From: Pseudomonadota bacterium
GTDB taxonomy: Bacteria; Pseudomonadota; Gammaproteobacteria; Burkholderiales; Burkholderiaceae_C
DNA length: 64,000 bases
Assembly (NCBI GenBank): GCA_021819435.1
Contig: JAKARB010000006.1
Span: 1 to 64,000 of the forward strand
Direction of reading: 5' to 3'
The position numbers were made by a program, and so were the translations under genes. Shown here piece after piece: positions 19,043-30,128 of the stretch (the stretch's first letter is position 1; each line of letters starts with the position of its first letter). A model generated the notes under the pieces. It was not told the DNA's origin, ran no database searches, and was given only the letters and a program-made list of their open reading frames with translations.

Positions 19043-20287
19043 TCAGGATTTTTTGCGGGCCTCGATCTGTAGCTCGATTACGTTGGTCGCTGGATTGGAT
19101 CGTTGCAGGAAGGCCGCCCAATCATCCATGAGCCTTCGGCGCTTCTCGAACAAGTCGCCACGTTGATAGGCCGCCTCTGCCTTGTCCTTGAGCTGGTGAG
19201 CCAATGCGTGCTCGATGACTTCGCGAGGGTGTGAGGTGCGCTCTCCGGCCCAATCTCTGAACGTCGAGCGGAACCCGTGAACGGTCGAATCAATCTCCAT
19301 GCGGCGCAGTGTGGCGGTCAAGGTCATGTCTGACAGCGGCTGACCTTTGGCCCCTGGGAAGACGATGTTTGTCTCTGCAACGCGGGGGAGGGCCTGAAGC
19401 ACTTCCACGGCTTTCGCAGACAACGGAACCCGTTGTTCCTTGCCAGCTTTCATGCGCTCGGCGGGGATCGTCCAGACTTTGGCCTTGAGGTCGATTTCCG
19501 TCCATGTCGCGCCCCGGACCTCGCCTGATCGGCTCGCCGTTAGGATGGTGAACTCAAGCGCTCGGGCGCCCATGCCTTCTTGTGTTTGCAGACGCCCCAG
19601 GAAGGCGGCCACATCATCAACCGGCATTGCCGCGTGATGCTCTACCTTGGCAACCTTGGCGGGCTTCGGCAGGATCTTGTCGAGGTGCCCCCGCCACCGA
19701 GCCGGGTTCTCACCCTCTCGATACTTGCGCACGGTTGCCCAATCAAGCACGGACTCAATGCGGCCACGCAGTCGGGACGCTGTTTCAGTCTTGGTTTGCC
19801 AGATGGGCTCCAAGACAGCGAGAACATGCGACAAGCCAACGTCGCGCACAAGCATCTGACCAAGCGTCGGGTATGCGTGTTGATCCAGCGTGTTTGTCCA
19901 TTGCTGAGCGTGCTTCTCGCTCTTCCAGCCTGATTTGTGGGCGGCAATGTATTTCTCGGCGCATTGCTGGAAGGTGAGGGCGGTCGCTCTGCTTGCTGCC
20001 TGTGCGCTGCGTGCGGCCTTGGCTTCGGTCACGGGGTCGTGACCTGCTTTGATTCGCTCGCGTGCTGCGCGTGCCAGCTCGCGTGCTTGAGCGAGCGTCA
20101 CGGCTGGATATCCACCCAAGCCCATGTCTCGGCGCTTGCCCGCAACCATTGCGCGAAGAATCCATGTGCGACCTCCGCTGGGTAGCACTTGCAAGGCAAG
20201 GCCCGGCACGACACCCACAAAGTGAAGGCCGGGGGCAGTGAGTCTTTGAACGTCGAGTGCCTTGAGTTCGGTGGCTGCTTTGGGCAT
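19043..20287 (-). CDS. P4-type tyrosine site-specific integrase
   Basis: A 414-residue recombinase: N-terminal arm-binding domain (DUF4102 type), SAM-like core-binding domain (about residues 105-190), and catalytic domain with Arg253 (TASRSGEVR), His337/Arg340 (HGFRSTFRDWA), His364 (ALAHQ) and nucleophile Tyr374 (AAYQRGDLFEKRR). It integrates and excises the element at the tRNA-Ser 3' end. It lies about 160 bases from attR and reads into the element, typical of the family. All catalytic residues are present, so it should be active. Confidence 0.96.
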   Translation of the reverse strand: MPKAATELKALDVQRLTAPGLHFVGVVPGLALQVLPSGGRTWILRAMVAGKRRDMGLGGYPAVTLAQARELARAARERIKAGHDPVTEAKAARSAQAASRATALTFQQCAEKYIAAHKSGWKSEKHAQQWTNTLDQHAYPTLGQMLVRDVGLSHVLAVLEPIWQTKTETASRLRGRIESVLDWATVRKYREGENPARWRGHLDKILPKPAKVAKVEHHAAMPVDDVAAFLGRLQTQEGMGARALEFTILTASRSGEVRGATWTEIDLKAKVWTIPAERMKAGKEQRVPLSAKAVEVLQALPRVAETNIVFPGAKGQPLSDMTLTATLRRMEIDSTVHGFRSTFRDWAGERTSHPREVIEHALAHQLKDKAEAAYQRGDLFEKRRRLMDDWAAFLQRSNPATNVIELQIEARKKS

Positions 20288-20307
20288 CGGTGGAGCCTGT
20301 CATTTCA

Positions 20308-20330
20308 CACCCATCAACTCACCCATCAAC
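20308..20330 (+). repeat. Right arm-type repeat (putative integrase binding sites)
   Basis: Identical in sequence and orientation to 12727-12749, with two ACCCATCAAC units. It lies just before the integrase start, so binding here could also repress the integrase promoter. Confidence 0.65.
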
Positions 20331-20449
20331 GTGAGGGCGATTGGATGCGATTCCATGATACAGGCTGCATCAGTGTTCCGCCATGTTGCGTAGGAGGATG
20401 ATGGGTGTGTGAGGTCGCCTGATGCGCGTTGAGAGTTCGATTGCACGGA

Positions 20450-20464
20450 CACCCTCTCCGCCAA
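20450..20464 (+). repeat. attR: right direct repeat of the element
   Basis: CACCCTCTCCGCCAA repeats the tRNA 3' end exactly. The bases before it (GTTCGATTGCACGGA) differ from the tRNA T arm, so no second complete tRNA is present. Chromosomal sequence resumes after it. Confidence 0.88.
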
Positions 20465-20471
20465 TGCAAAA

Positions 20472-20502
20472 CCCCAAGTGATTGATTCGCTTGGGGTTTT
20501 TT
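20472..20502 (+). terminator. Terminator hairpin beyond attR
   Basis: CCCCAAGTGA and TCGCTTGGGG pair over 10 positions (one G-T wobble) with a 5-base loop and six following T. It is the counterpart of the hairpin at 12681-12710 and is probably the original terminator of the tRNA gene or its element-borne copy. Confidence 0.8.
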
Positions 20503-20915
20503 GGTTTTTGAGGTGGCTACCATGCTGCAACCAGCCTTGAGGCCTTCACTGGCGAAGGTGTTGTATCGACGGCCGACCCCGACGCCATCGAGTGTGTGCA
20601 GGCGCCTGCATGGGGCCCATCAGATGCTGGCAAAGATCAGCCCCTGGGGAAGATGCCAACGGCCTCAAGCGGAAAGCTGGCGACTTGTAGTTTTTTGCTT
20701 CTCGGCGCAAGCGCTTGCAGAAGGGGCGAGGCACGGGCGGCTTCTTTGAAGCATGCCGCGCCAAGTCGCAAACGTGACGAACGGCTTAAGCATGTGGGGT
20801 TTCGCAAACCATTGATCAAATTGCCTTCAACGTTTCCGAAACGGCGCATGGGATCCTGTAGTTTCGCCTTGCCTATCCGAAAATCCTAGATGATCTGGCT
20901 TTTGGAGGCTGAGGG
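20503..20915. other. Non-coding gap between attR and the diguanylate cyclase gene
   Basis: About 410 bases in which I see no convincing gene. The short open frames here have neither ribosome binding sites nor recognisable products. The region must carry the promoter of the downstream diguanylate cyclase gene; no clear promoter motif stands out. Confidence 0.5.
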
Positions 20916-22010
20916 ATGAGGGCCCTGCGCAAGGTGCTGCTTGGAAGCGCGAAATTTGGTGACGGCGAAGAGTTCTTGCAATTCAAGTACTCCTTCGCGC
21001 TGGCCATGTTGTGGATTACCTTGCCCCTGCTTCTGCTCTTCATCGCGGGGGACCTCTCCGGCGCCAACCGTGTGGGCCTGCATGGCTACACCATCCGGGC
21101 CTATTTCCTGCTTTGCTGTGCGCTGGTCCTGATGATCCGCAACAGACCTGACCGGTTGGTCATGGGCGTCTGGGTCTTTGCGTTGGCATCGCTGGGCGTT
21201 CACCTTTCTGGCTTTCTGTTCGTGCCGGAAGATGAGTCCCGCCTAGTGTGGTTTTATTCACTGATCGCCGGCACGTACATCCTGCTAGGTCGTCGAGCGG
21301 GAGCGGCCATTGCCGTGGCGTCCATCGCGACCGTGGCTGTGGCAAACGGACACCTTGCGGTGCCTGTGTCCGCTCGCGGCATGGGCACGTTCTACGCGAG
21401 CGTTGTATCCCTGAGCGTGATCTTTCATGTGTTCACAAGCCGGTCGGTGTCGTTTCACCAAGCGATGGTGAGCAGCCAGGCACGCCTGCGCCACCTGTCC
21501 GACCATGATCCCCTGACTGGGGCGCTGAATGCACGCAGCTTCACCCGTCAGTGCGAACAACTGATGCAACTGGCCAGGCGAGAAGGCAGCGCCTTCGCCC
21601 TGCTGTTCATTGACCTGGACCACTTCAAGTCAGTGAATGACCAGCACGGGCACGATGCCGGCGACGCAGTCCTGCGTGCGGTGGCCGACGCCCTGCGAAA
21701 TCGGCTGCGCAGGACAGACTTGTTGGGGCGGATAGGTGGCGAGGAGTTTGTGGTGTTTTTGCCGGGGGCCGATGCTGGCAACGCCATGACCGTGGCTGAA
21801 GCCCTGAGGCTTGACATTCAGTCGCTGCGGATCGGGACGGCCGCGGGCGTCACGCTGGTGATCACGGCATCCATAGGCGTCTCCGCCGACACGGCGGAAG
21901 GCCTTTCGCTGCAGGCGTTGCAACGCCAGGCCGACCAAGCGATGTATCAAGCCAAGGCCGGCGGGCGGAACCGAGTCAGCAGCTTGGCGATCCAGGTCGA
22001 GCGGCGCTAG
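20916..22010 (+). CDS. Membrane-bound diguanylate cyclase
   Basis: A 364-residue protein. The N-terminal half has about five or six transmembrane helices (from about residue 25 to 180). A C-terminal GGDEF domain follows, with DPLTGALNARSF, FIDLDHFKSVNDQHGHDAG and the active-site motif GGEEF (IGGEEFVVFLP), so it should synthesise c-di-GMP. No RxxD inhibitory site was identified. GGAGG lies 7 bases before the ATG. It is convergent with the GMC oxidoreductase gene. Confidence 0.93.
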   Translation: MRALRKVLLGSAKFGDGEEFLQFKYSFALAMLWITLPLLLLFIAGDLSGANRVGLHGYTIRAYFLLCCALVLMIRNRPDRLVMGVWVFALASLGVHLSGFLFVPEDESRLVWFYSLIAGTYILLGRRAGAAIAVASIATVAVANGHLAVPVSARGMGTFYASVVSLSVIFHVFTSRSVSFHQAMVSSQARLRHLSDHDPLTGALNARSFTRQCEQLMQLARREGSAFALLFIDLDHFKSVNDQHGHDAGDAVLRAVADALRNRLRRTDLLGRIGGEEFVVFLPGADAGNAMTVAEALRLDIQSLRIGTAAGVTLVITASIGVSADTAEGLSLQALQRQADQAMYQAKAGGRNRVSSLAIQVERR

Positions 22011-22095
22011 CCATCTGGTGCAAAGCAAGGCTCGTTTTCCCCATCTGCCCCATTTGCCACGGCGACCCTCCCTCCTCGGGAAGGCCGCCGAGCCC

Positions 22096-23871
22096 TCACA
22101 ACCCCCGCTGCACCACCGCCTGCGTCACCCGAGCATCCACCGACGACAGCGGTGTCTCGTAGTTCACCCAAGGCTGCCCGCCGAAGTAGATCTGGAAGAT
22201 CTTCTCGGCCGTGCGGGTGGCCAGCGCCTGGGTGCTCAGCGTCGGGTTCATGCCGCCGCACGAGTTGGCCAGCGCGGCGTTGTCGGCCACGAACAGGCGC
22301 TTCACCCAGCGGGCCTCGGCGTTGGTGTCCAGCACCGAATCGGCCGCGCTGGCGCCCATGCGCATCGACGACTGCATGTGCAGCATCAGCGGCGGGAAGT
22401 CCATGCGGATGACCTTCGTGGCGCCCGCCGCCTTCAGGATGTTGGATGCCCGCTCCGCCAGCTTGCGCCGGTTGGACAGCGTGCGCGCGCTGCGCTGGCG
22501 CTTGCCGATCTCCACCTTCGGGATCTTGCCGTGCTCGTCGGGCGGGAAGATGGTGGATTGCGACACCAGGTTCTGCGTCTCGACATCGTCGTCGGTGAGC
22601 ACCAGCACGTTGAGCACGCGGTTGACGTTGTCGAGCACCTCTTTCATCTCGCGGCCCATGGGGCGGCCGCTGGGGCCAGTCCATGGCCCTGTTTCACCCT
22701 GGCCGACGGTGTAGGCGCCGCGCACGCCGCTGTCGCTGAAGCTGGCGGTGAGCGCTTGCAGGGCCGGCGGCAGGCCGACATTCTCGACCGCGCCCAGGCC
22801 GGGGAAGTCGGCGCGCGCGGACGAGGCTGCCCCCTTCGACGAATTGGTGTCGTAGGGCATGATGCCGATCACCCAGTCCAGCGCGTGGTCGGTGAGGCCT
22901 CGGCCCACCCAGCCGTTGGGGTTGGGCAACCCGCTGTTGAGCCACAGGCGCGGGTCCTCCACGCAGCCGGCCGCCAGCACCACCACCTTGGCGTTTTCGC
23001 TGTATTTCTGACCGGTGACGGTGTCGCGCCAGCTCACGCCCTTGGCCACCACCTGGCCCGATTCGCTGGCGCTTTGGATGCGCGTGACGAAGGCGTTGGA
23101 CAGCAGGGTGACCGCGCGTCCGCCCGGGATCCACAGGTCTGCCGTCAACGCCATGGGCACGTAGCTCGCGCAGGTCGAGCGCTTGGCCTTGAGGTTGATG
23201 GGCGCGCGGATGGGCTCCTTGCAGCCCTGGTAACAGTAGCCGCAGAAGGTGCACCCTTGCGCCAGCGGATAGCGCAACAGCGCCGTCTCGGTGGTGAGGC
23301 CGGCGTTGCCCTGGGGTTGCAGGATGCAGTTTTCCTGTGGGCGGAAGGCGTCACGCAAGGCGTCCTTGCTGGTCTGCACGGGCAGGCCGATGCCTTCGCA
23401 GCCTCGGAAGAACACCTGTTCCTTGGTGCCCATGGCGGCGGTTTGCACCGGCAGCGTCTTCTCCACCCAGCGGTAGTAGCGCTTCATCTCCGCGTAGCCG
23501 AAGGGGAACAGGTGCGCGGTGTCGTAAGCGTCGCGGTCGGCGCCGGCGTAGTCGTTGAAGACGCCTGGCATGGCGCGCGGGCAGTTGCCGAAGTAGTGGG
23601 TGGTGGTGCCGCCCACGCCCGCCACCTGGGTGATGTACGAGCGCTGTGGCGTTTCTCGGAACCACGCGGTGCGGGTCCGGTCGGTCGGACCCCAGCGCAG
23701 CGCGCCTTTGAAGAGGTTGTTCTGGTCGTCCTCGAAATGGGTCCAATCCTTTTCGAGTTGGCCGTGGCGGGGGCCGGCCTCCAGCAGCAGCACGTCCAGG
23801 CCGCGGGCGGCCAGTTCCTTGGCGACGACCGGCCCACCGCCGCCCGCGCCGATCACGATCACGTCACGCAT
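22096..23871 (-). CDS. GMC-family FAD-dependent oxidoreductase
   Basis: A 591-residue flavoprotein starting MRDVIVIGAGGGGPVVAKEL, the Rossmann FAD-binding motif, with a Cys-rich region near 210-220 (GCTFCGYCYQGCKEP). The C-terminal GMC active-site region includes HMQSSMRMG and GGMNPTLSTQALATR. It oxidises an alcohol, sugar or sterol-like substrate; the substrate is not predictable. GAAGGAG lies 8 bases before ATG 23871. It overlaps the stop of the upstream Tat-exported protein gene by 8 bases, so they form a two-gene operon. Confidence 0.85.
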   Translation of the reverse strand: MRDVIVIGAGGGGPVVAKELAARGLDVLLLEAGPRHGQLEKDWTHFEDDQNNLFKGALRWGPTDRTRTAWFRETPQRSYITQVAGVGGTTTHYFGNCPRAMPGVFNDYAGADRDAYDTAHLFPFGYAEMKRYYRWVEKTLPVQTAAMGTKEQVFFRGCEGIGLPVQTSKDALRDAFRPQENCILQPQGNAGLTTETALLRYPLAQGCTFCGYCYQGCKEPIRAPINLKAKRSTCASYVPMALTADLWIPGGRAVTLLSNAFVTRIQSASESGQVVAKGVSWRDTVTGQKYSENAKVVVLAAGCVEDPRLWLNSGLPNPNGWVGRGLTDHALDWVIGIMPYDTNSSKGAASSARADFPGLGAVENVGLPPALQALTASFSDSGVRGAYTVGQGETGPWTGPSGRPMGREMKEVLDNVNRVLNVLVLTDDDVETQNLVSQSTIFPPDEHGKIPKVEIGKRQRSARTLSNRRKLAERASNILKAAGATKVIRMDFPPLMLHMQSSMRMGASAADSVLDTNAEARWVKRLFVADNAALANSCGGMNPTLSTQALATRTAEKIFQIYFGGQPWVNYETPLSSVDARVTQAVVQRGL

Positions 23872-24748
23872 CGCTCGCACTCCTTCTGTTTTGGTAATAG
23901 CCTTTGAACTCGTTCCAGCCTTCGACCGGCCCATTGGGCTGGTACTTGGAGATGGACCAGCCCACCGGGCGGGACCGAAGGGTGCGCGTCGACGGGTCGA
24001 TCACGGACCATTCGCTGTAGCTGCCGAAGCCGGCGAAGGCCAGCAGGCCGACGGCGATCAGCTGCACGTAGCCGATCACCGTCTTCAGCAGCGGATCGGG
24101 GATCGGCCCCATGACCTGCATCACCTCGGGGCCTGGGTTCTCCAGCAGCTCCAGCACGCGGGCCTTGTGCTGCCAGGACAGCCGCGAGAAGGGCGACAGG
24201 AAAGGGCCGACAAGGCTGGCGGGCTGCACGGTGAGCGCGAGCGCGTTGAGCAGCAGCGCCACCAGCGTGGCCAGCGGCAGGCTGTCGACGCTGTTGAGCA
24301 GCTCGGTCAGGGCGCTGCCGAGGTTCAGCGTGGTGCCGTCACCCAGGGGCAGCGAGAGGCCACGCAAGGGGTTGCCCAGCGCGGTGGCCAGCGAGCCACC
24401 CAAAGGTGGCGGCAGCGGCAGGTAGTTGTCGAACATGAAGACGAGGAAGGCGTCGTTGCGCGCCGCAAGACCGCCTCGCTCGAAGGTTGAAACGCCCTGC
24501 CACACCGAATACAGATCGGGCCCGGGCACGGCGAAGGCGCTCGCCCCCGCGAGGGTGTCGCGCGCCAGCAGGTTGAACATCGCCTGCAATCGTTCGATGC
24601 GCGACGGGTTGCTGGTTTGGGCGAATGCAGCGTCGGCGAGGACGGGCAGCGTGGCTGCCGTGCAGGCCGCGCCGATGGCGGAGCTGGTGAATCGCCGTCG
24701 CGACAAACCCGGCGGCGTGTTTGTTGGGGGAGGGGAGTGAGGCAACAT
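23864..24748 (-). CDS. Tat-exported protein, partner of the GMC oxidoreductase
   Basis: A 294-residue protein with a twin-arginine signal (SRRRFTSSAIGAA...AFA, cleavage about residue 45). The mature part is rich in Leu and Pro, with one or more hydrophobic helices (LPLATLVALLLNALAL; GYVQLIAVGLLAFAGFG). No family is recognised with confidence. Genes of this kind act as small subunits or transport partners for GMC dehydrogenases that lack their own signal. That role here is inferred from the overlap with the downstream gene. The start is set at 24748; upstream frame residues look random. Confidence 0.65.
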   Translation of the reverse strand: MLPHSPPPTNTPPGLSRRRFTSSAIGAACTAATLPVLADAAFAQTSNPSRIERLQAMFNLLARDTLAGASAFAVPGPDLYSVWQGVSTFERGGLAARNDAFLVFMFDNYLPLPPPLGGSLATALGNPLRGLSLPLGDGTTLNLGSALTELLNSVDSLPLATLVALLLNALALTVQPASLVGPFLSPFSRLSWQHKARVLELLENPGPEVMQVMGPIPDPLLKTVIGYVQLIAVGLLAFAGFGSYSEWSVIDPSTRTLRSRPVGWSISKYQPNGPVEGWNEFKGYYQNRRSASDA

Positions 24749-25279
24749 GAGGACGGTTCCATGAAGGTTGGTGGGATACCCGACCTTCAGAATCAACGTC
24801 CTCCGCCGAACAAGATATGTTGAAATTCGTAAGCCGAGTGACATGTGAAAGCATGGCGACTCGGGCATGCGCTTTGCCATCTGAAACCAATGTTGGGCGG
24901 ATGACGCTGCATCACGGCGCAGTGCTGGATATCCCTTGGATACCGGGCGTGCAGTGTTTGTGGCGCGCGGCAAAGGCAGCACAGCGAGGTTGGGGCAGGC
25001 TTTACAAGACGAGCTTGACGTAACTTTGCCGAGCGCCCCGCCCGGGACACATTTGCTTCACATCTCTGCGGCACATTGAACCTGCTTGATGCGCGGTCGC
25101 CGCCGTCTTGCCAGGGGCCTGTTGTTCATCGCAGCGGGCCCTTTTTCTTTTGTGCCGCAAGGTGCTGAAAAGAACTGATCCAGGGCAAGACGCCCGAGGG
25201 GTCACGATTGCCATCAGCCTGCGCCGGGAGTAGCCTGCCATGGGCCTCACACCCGAGGCGCCAACACGAGGAGGCAAAC
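24749..25279. other. Intergenic region between divergent genes
   Basis: About 530 bases separating the Tat/GMC operon from the phasin-like gene. I see no supportable gene; short frames on both strands lack ribosome binding sites. It should contain both promoters, but none is clear enough to mark. Confidence 0.5.
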
Positions 25280-25759
25280 ATGAGCAGCACCAGCCAAAGC
25301 CGCGCTCGCCGCCCGAGCGCTTCCACTGCCTTGCCCACCACACCAGCCCTGTCGCCGCCCGATCCAGCGCAGGTCAATGTGCAGGCCGTGCCTTGGACAG
25401 AGCATCAGGCGCAGCAGCAGTTGTCCGCCTGGGGACAGGCGTTTGGCGATTTCATGCAACTCTGGCTCGATCAGTTGGCGCAAGGGCAGCGCACCGGCCT
25501 TGCCTTGTTCGACAGCCAGATGCGCCTTTGGCAGGGCATGCAGGACCACGCCACGCGGCTGTGGGCCGGCGCCGCCACGGAAGATTTGCATGTCATGCCG
25601 GATTCGGCTGGCCCCGTGCTGTGTCCTCCGTTCGACTTCACCCTGGCGGGCCTGACGCGCAGCACCCTCGGCACGGTGCAAGCCCTCAGCGCGGCCTGGT
25701 CAACGGCGGTGGAGCACGAATTGCAAGACCTGGACGAGACGACTGGGGTGCGTCACTGA
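25280..25759 (+). CDS. Small amphipathic protein, possibly phasin-like
   Basis: A 159-residue protein with a low-complexity Ser/Ala/Pro start, then long amphipathic helices rich in Gln, Leu and Trp (WGQAFGDFMQLWLDQLAQG) of the type seen in polyhydroxyalkanoate granule phasins. AGGAGG lies 5 bases before ATG 25280, an ideal ribosome binding site. No polyhydroxyalkanoate genes are adjacent, so the function is a guess from the helical pattern. Confidence 0.55.
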   Translation: MSSTSQSRARRPSASTALPTTPALSPPDPAQVNVQAVPWTEHQAQQQLSAWGQAFGDFMQLWLDQLAQGQRTGLALFDSQMRLWQGMQDHATRLWAGAATEDLHVMPDSAGPVLCPPFDFTLAGLTRSTLGTVQALSAAWSTAVEHELQDLDETTGVRH

Positions 25760-25860
25760 ACGCAGGGGAACGCCAGCGGGCGGGTGTCTCGTTTGCTCAT
25801 CGTGGTGGGGCGCCCTTTTTTCGGCGACACTGACCCAATCCCTGCCCCGATGATCTGCGC

Positions 25861-27741
<1,881 letters not shown>

Positions 27742-27813
27742 CTGCTGTTTCTGTTTTCGTTGCCACTTTCCTGACTGTTCACCCGTGCGCTCTGCCGCAT
27801 CACGGATCCCACC

Positions 27814-28497
27814 ATGCCCCAAGCGACTGCCTTGTCTGCCTTCACGCCAGCCTTCACCACCCGCGTCCTGCCGGTCATCGTCATCACCGATGTGGCCCAG
27901 GCGGTGCCGTTGGCTGAAGCCTTGCTGGCCGGTGGCATCGACGCCATGGAGATCACGTTGCGCCACGCCGCCGGGCTGCCTGCCATCGAGGCCGTGGCCC
28001 GAGCCGTGCCTGCCATGCACGTCGGCGCGGGCACCGTCACGCGCGCGCAGGAGGTGGAGTCCGTGTGCAACGCCGGCGCCACTTTCGCACTCTCGCCCGG
28101 CTTCACCGATGAGTTGCTGGATGCTGCGCAGGCCGCCTCACTGCCTTTCGTGCCGGGGGTGATGACCCCAGGCGAGGTGATGCGCGTGCGTGAACGCGGC
28201 ATCGGGCTGATGAAGTTGTTCCCGGCCGAACAGGCGGGCGGACTGGGCATGCTCAAGGCCCTGGCGGGGCCGCTCGGCGATGTGCGGTTCTGCCCCACGG
28301 GCGGCGTCTCACCCGCCAACCTCGCTGACTTCCTGAAACAGCCCAACGTGGCGATGGTGGGCGGCTCCTGGCTCACGCCGCGCGATGCGCTACAAGCGCG
28401 TGACTGGGCTCGCATCACAGATCTGGCGATAGAGGCTTGTGCGCTCGCCGCTGCGGTCGCTCCCCATGCGTCCACGGGGGCTGGGGCTGCTGTCTGA
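27814..28497 (+). CDS. eda: 2-keto-3-deoxy-6-phosphogluconate aldolase
   Basis: Eda cleaves KDPG to pyruvate and glyceraldehyde 3-phosphate. The 227-residue class I aldolase has the catalytic Glu in AMEITLRH, the Schiff-base Lys in LMKLFPAEQ, the phosphate loop [10 protein letters not shown], and [10 protein letters not shown]. It follows edd and completes the Entner-Doudoroff branch; the same genes commonly share one transcript. Confidence 0.96.
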   Translation: MPQATALSAFTPAFTTRVLPVIVITDVAQAVPLAEALLAGGIDAMEITLRHAAGLPAIEAVARAVPAMHVGAGTVTRAQEVESVCNAGATFALSPGFTDELLDAAQAASLPFVPGVMTPGEVMRVRERGIGLMKLFPAEQAGGLGMLKALAGPLGDVRFCPTGGVSPANLADFLKQPNVAMVGGSWLTPRDALQARDWARITDLAIEACALAAAVAPHASTGAGAAV

Positions 28498-28604
28498 CGC
28501 ATCGACGGTCTTTTCACAGATCTTTACGGCGGCGCAACCCCGGCTTGACCTGGGGGCGACATGATGGATCCATTCACAGCTTCCATCCACCAAAGGAAAA
28601 GCCC

Positions 28605-29384
28605 ATGACCCACGCTCGCGTCCTCCGCGCTCGCCCCGCGCCTGCTTCCTTCACCACCTTCCGGCTCCTGGGGGGCTTGGCGCTGGGTGGGGCGTTGGTG
28701 TTCGGCGCGGGCCAGGCGGTCCAGGCCGCCAGCCCCACGCCGGCCAAGGCCACGGCGCCTGCGAATGCCACCCCCCCCGCGCCTGCCTGCGATGGCGGCG
28801 CGTGCCCTTGGCATGGGTCCATGGGGTCCGCCGGTGGTGACCACGCCGGCCATGGCATGAAGGGCCACGGCGGTCCTGGCATGGGACTGCCGTTCGCCGG
28901 CCCTGGTTTTGATCGCCTGCTCGACGACGTGCAAGCCACCGACGCCCAGCGCAAGCAGATTCGCGAAATCACCGACAAGGCCCGTGCCGACCTGCGCGTG
29001 CTTCACGATAAGGCTCGCGAGCAGCACGAAAACGCCATGGCCCTCTGGACCGCGCCCAAGATCGACCCGGCCGAGGCTGAAAAGCAGCGCCAGCAGATGC
29101 TGGCTCACCACGATCAGGTCAGCAAGCGCATGATGCAAGCCATGCTGGACGTGGGGCAGGTGCTCACCCCTGAGCAACGCGCCAAGGCCGCCGTCCTCAT
29201 CAAGCAACGCCACGAGCGCATGAAAGACCACATGCAAGAGCGCATGAAGGATCGCGCCGCGCGCCCCGATGGCGCCGCCTCTGACGCTGGCGGGGAGCGC
29301 CTGCAGAACCACATGCTGCGCCGACCTGTGCCCCCTGCACCGCCTGCGGCCCCCGCAGCGAGCCAGCCCGCCCCTTCCCGCTGA
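28605..29384 (+). CDS. Spy/CpxP-family periplasmic protein with His/Met-rich segment
   Basis: A 259-residue exported protein. The signal peptide runs to about residue 45 (GGALVFGAGQAVQA). A segment rich in His, Met and Gly (HAGHGMKGHGGPGMG) could bind metal. A helical Spy-like domain then carries two LTxxQ-type motifs (VQATDAQRKQIREI and VLTPEQRAKAAVLI), and a Pro/Ala-rich tail follows. Spy/CpxP/ZraP proteins are stress-induced periplasmic chaperones or inhibitors of the paired sensor. AAGGAAAA lies before ATG 28605. A response regulator and kinase follow, the CpxP-like order. Confidence 0.85.
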   Translation: MTHARVLRARPAPASFTTFRLLGGLALGGALVFGAGQAVQAASPTPAKATAPANATPPAPACDGGACPWHGSMGSAGGDHAGHGMKGHGGPGMGLPFAGPGFDRLLDDVQATDAQRKQIREITDKARADLRVLHDKAREQHENAMALWTAPKIDPAEAEKQRQQMLAHHDQVSKRMMQAMLDVGQVLTPEQRAKAAVLIKQRHERMKDHMQERMKDRAARPDGAASDAGGERLQNHMLRRPVPPAPPAAPAASQPAPSR

Positions 29385-29402
29385 CCCTCGGAGGGCGCGA
29401 CA

Positions 29403-30128
29403 ATGGCGGACATGGCTGAACACATCCTGCTCATCGACGACGACATGCGCCTGAGCGCCATGGTTGCGGACTACCTCCGCAGTCATGGCTACCAGGTGGC
29501 CACGGCGGCCAGCCTGACCGCTGGACGCGAACTCCTGGGGCGTCAGGCCGTGGACGCCCTGGTGCTCGACCTCATGCTGCCAGACGGCGACGGCCTCGAC
29601 CTGTGCCGCGAGCTGCGCGCCTCGCCGCGCACCCGCACGCTGCCGGTGCTGATGCTCAGCGCCCGTGGCGAGCCGACCGACCGCATCGTCGGCCTGGAGG
29701 TCGGCGCAGACGACTACCTGCCCAAACCCTTCGAGCCGCGCGAGCTGCTCGCGCGCATGCGGGCCCTGTTGCGCCGCACCTCGGTGCACACCGACGACAC
29801 CGACGTGTGGCGTTTCGGCCGCCTGGAGATCGACACCGGCCTGCGCCAGGTGCGCTTGGGTGGCTCGCCTTGCGAGCTGACCTCCTATCAGTTCGACCTG
29901 CTGAGTGTGCTGGCCCAGCACCCCGGCCGCGTCCTCAGCCGCGATCAGATCATGGACGCGCTCAAGGGCCACCCGCTGGAGGCCTTCGACCGCTCCATCG
30001 ACGTGCACATCTCGCGCATCCGTGCTGCCATCGAAGACGACCCCAAGGAGCCGCGCCGCATCCTGACGGTGCGCGGGGTGGGCTACGTCTTCGCCAAGAA
30101 GCAGGATGCTGACCTCGACGCGGCATGA
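29403..30128 (+). CDS. OmpR-family response regulator
   Basis: A 241-residue two-domain regulator. The receiver has the acidic residues in LLIDDDMRL, phosphorylated Asp56 (LVLDLMLPDGDG) and Lys in LPKPFEPREL. The C-terminal winged helix has the recognition helix region SIDVHISRIRAAIEDDP. Length and motifs match CpxR/RstA-type proteins. It starts 18 bases after the Spy-like gene and its stop overlaps the kinase start. It probably responds to envelope or metal stress, from context. Confidence 0.93.
   Translation: MADMAEHILLIDDDMRLSAMVADYLRSHGYQVATAASLTAGRELLGRQAVDALVLDLMLPDGDGLDLCRELRASPRTRTLPVLMLSARGEPTDRIVGLEVGADDYLPKPFEPRELLARMRALLRRTSVHTDDTDVWRFGRLEIDTGLRQVRLGGSPCELTSYQFDLLSVLAQHPGRVLSRDQIMDALKGHPLEAFDRSIDVHISRIRAAIEDDPKEPRRILTVRGVGYVFAKKQDADLDAA

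Noticed and set aside
20501..20889. Short plus-strand frames after attR
   Set aside because: No ribosome binding site, no recognisable motifs, and frames overlap each other.
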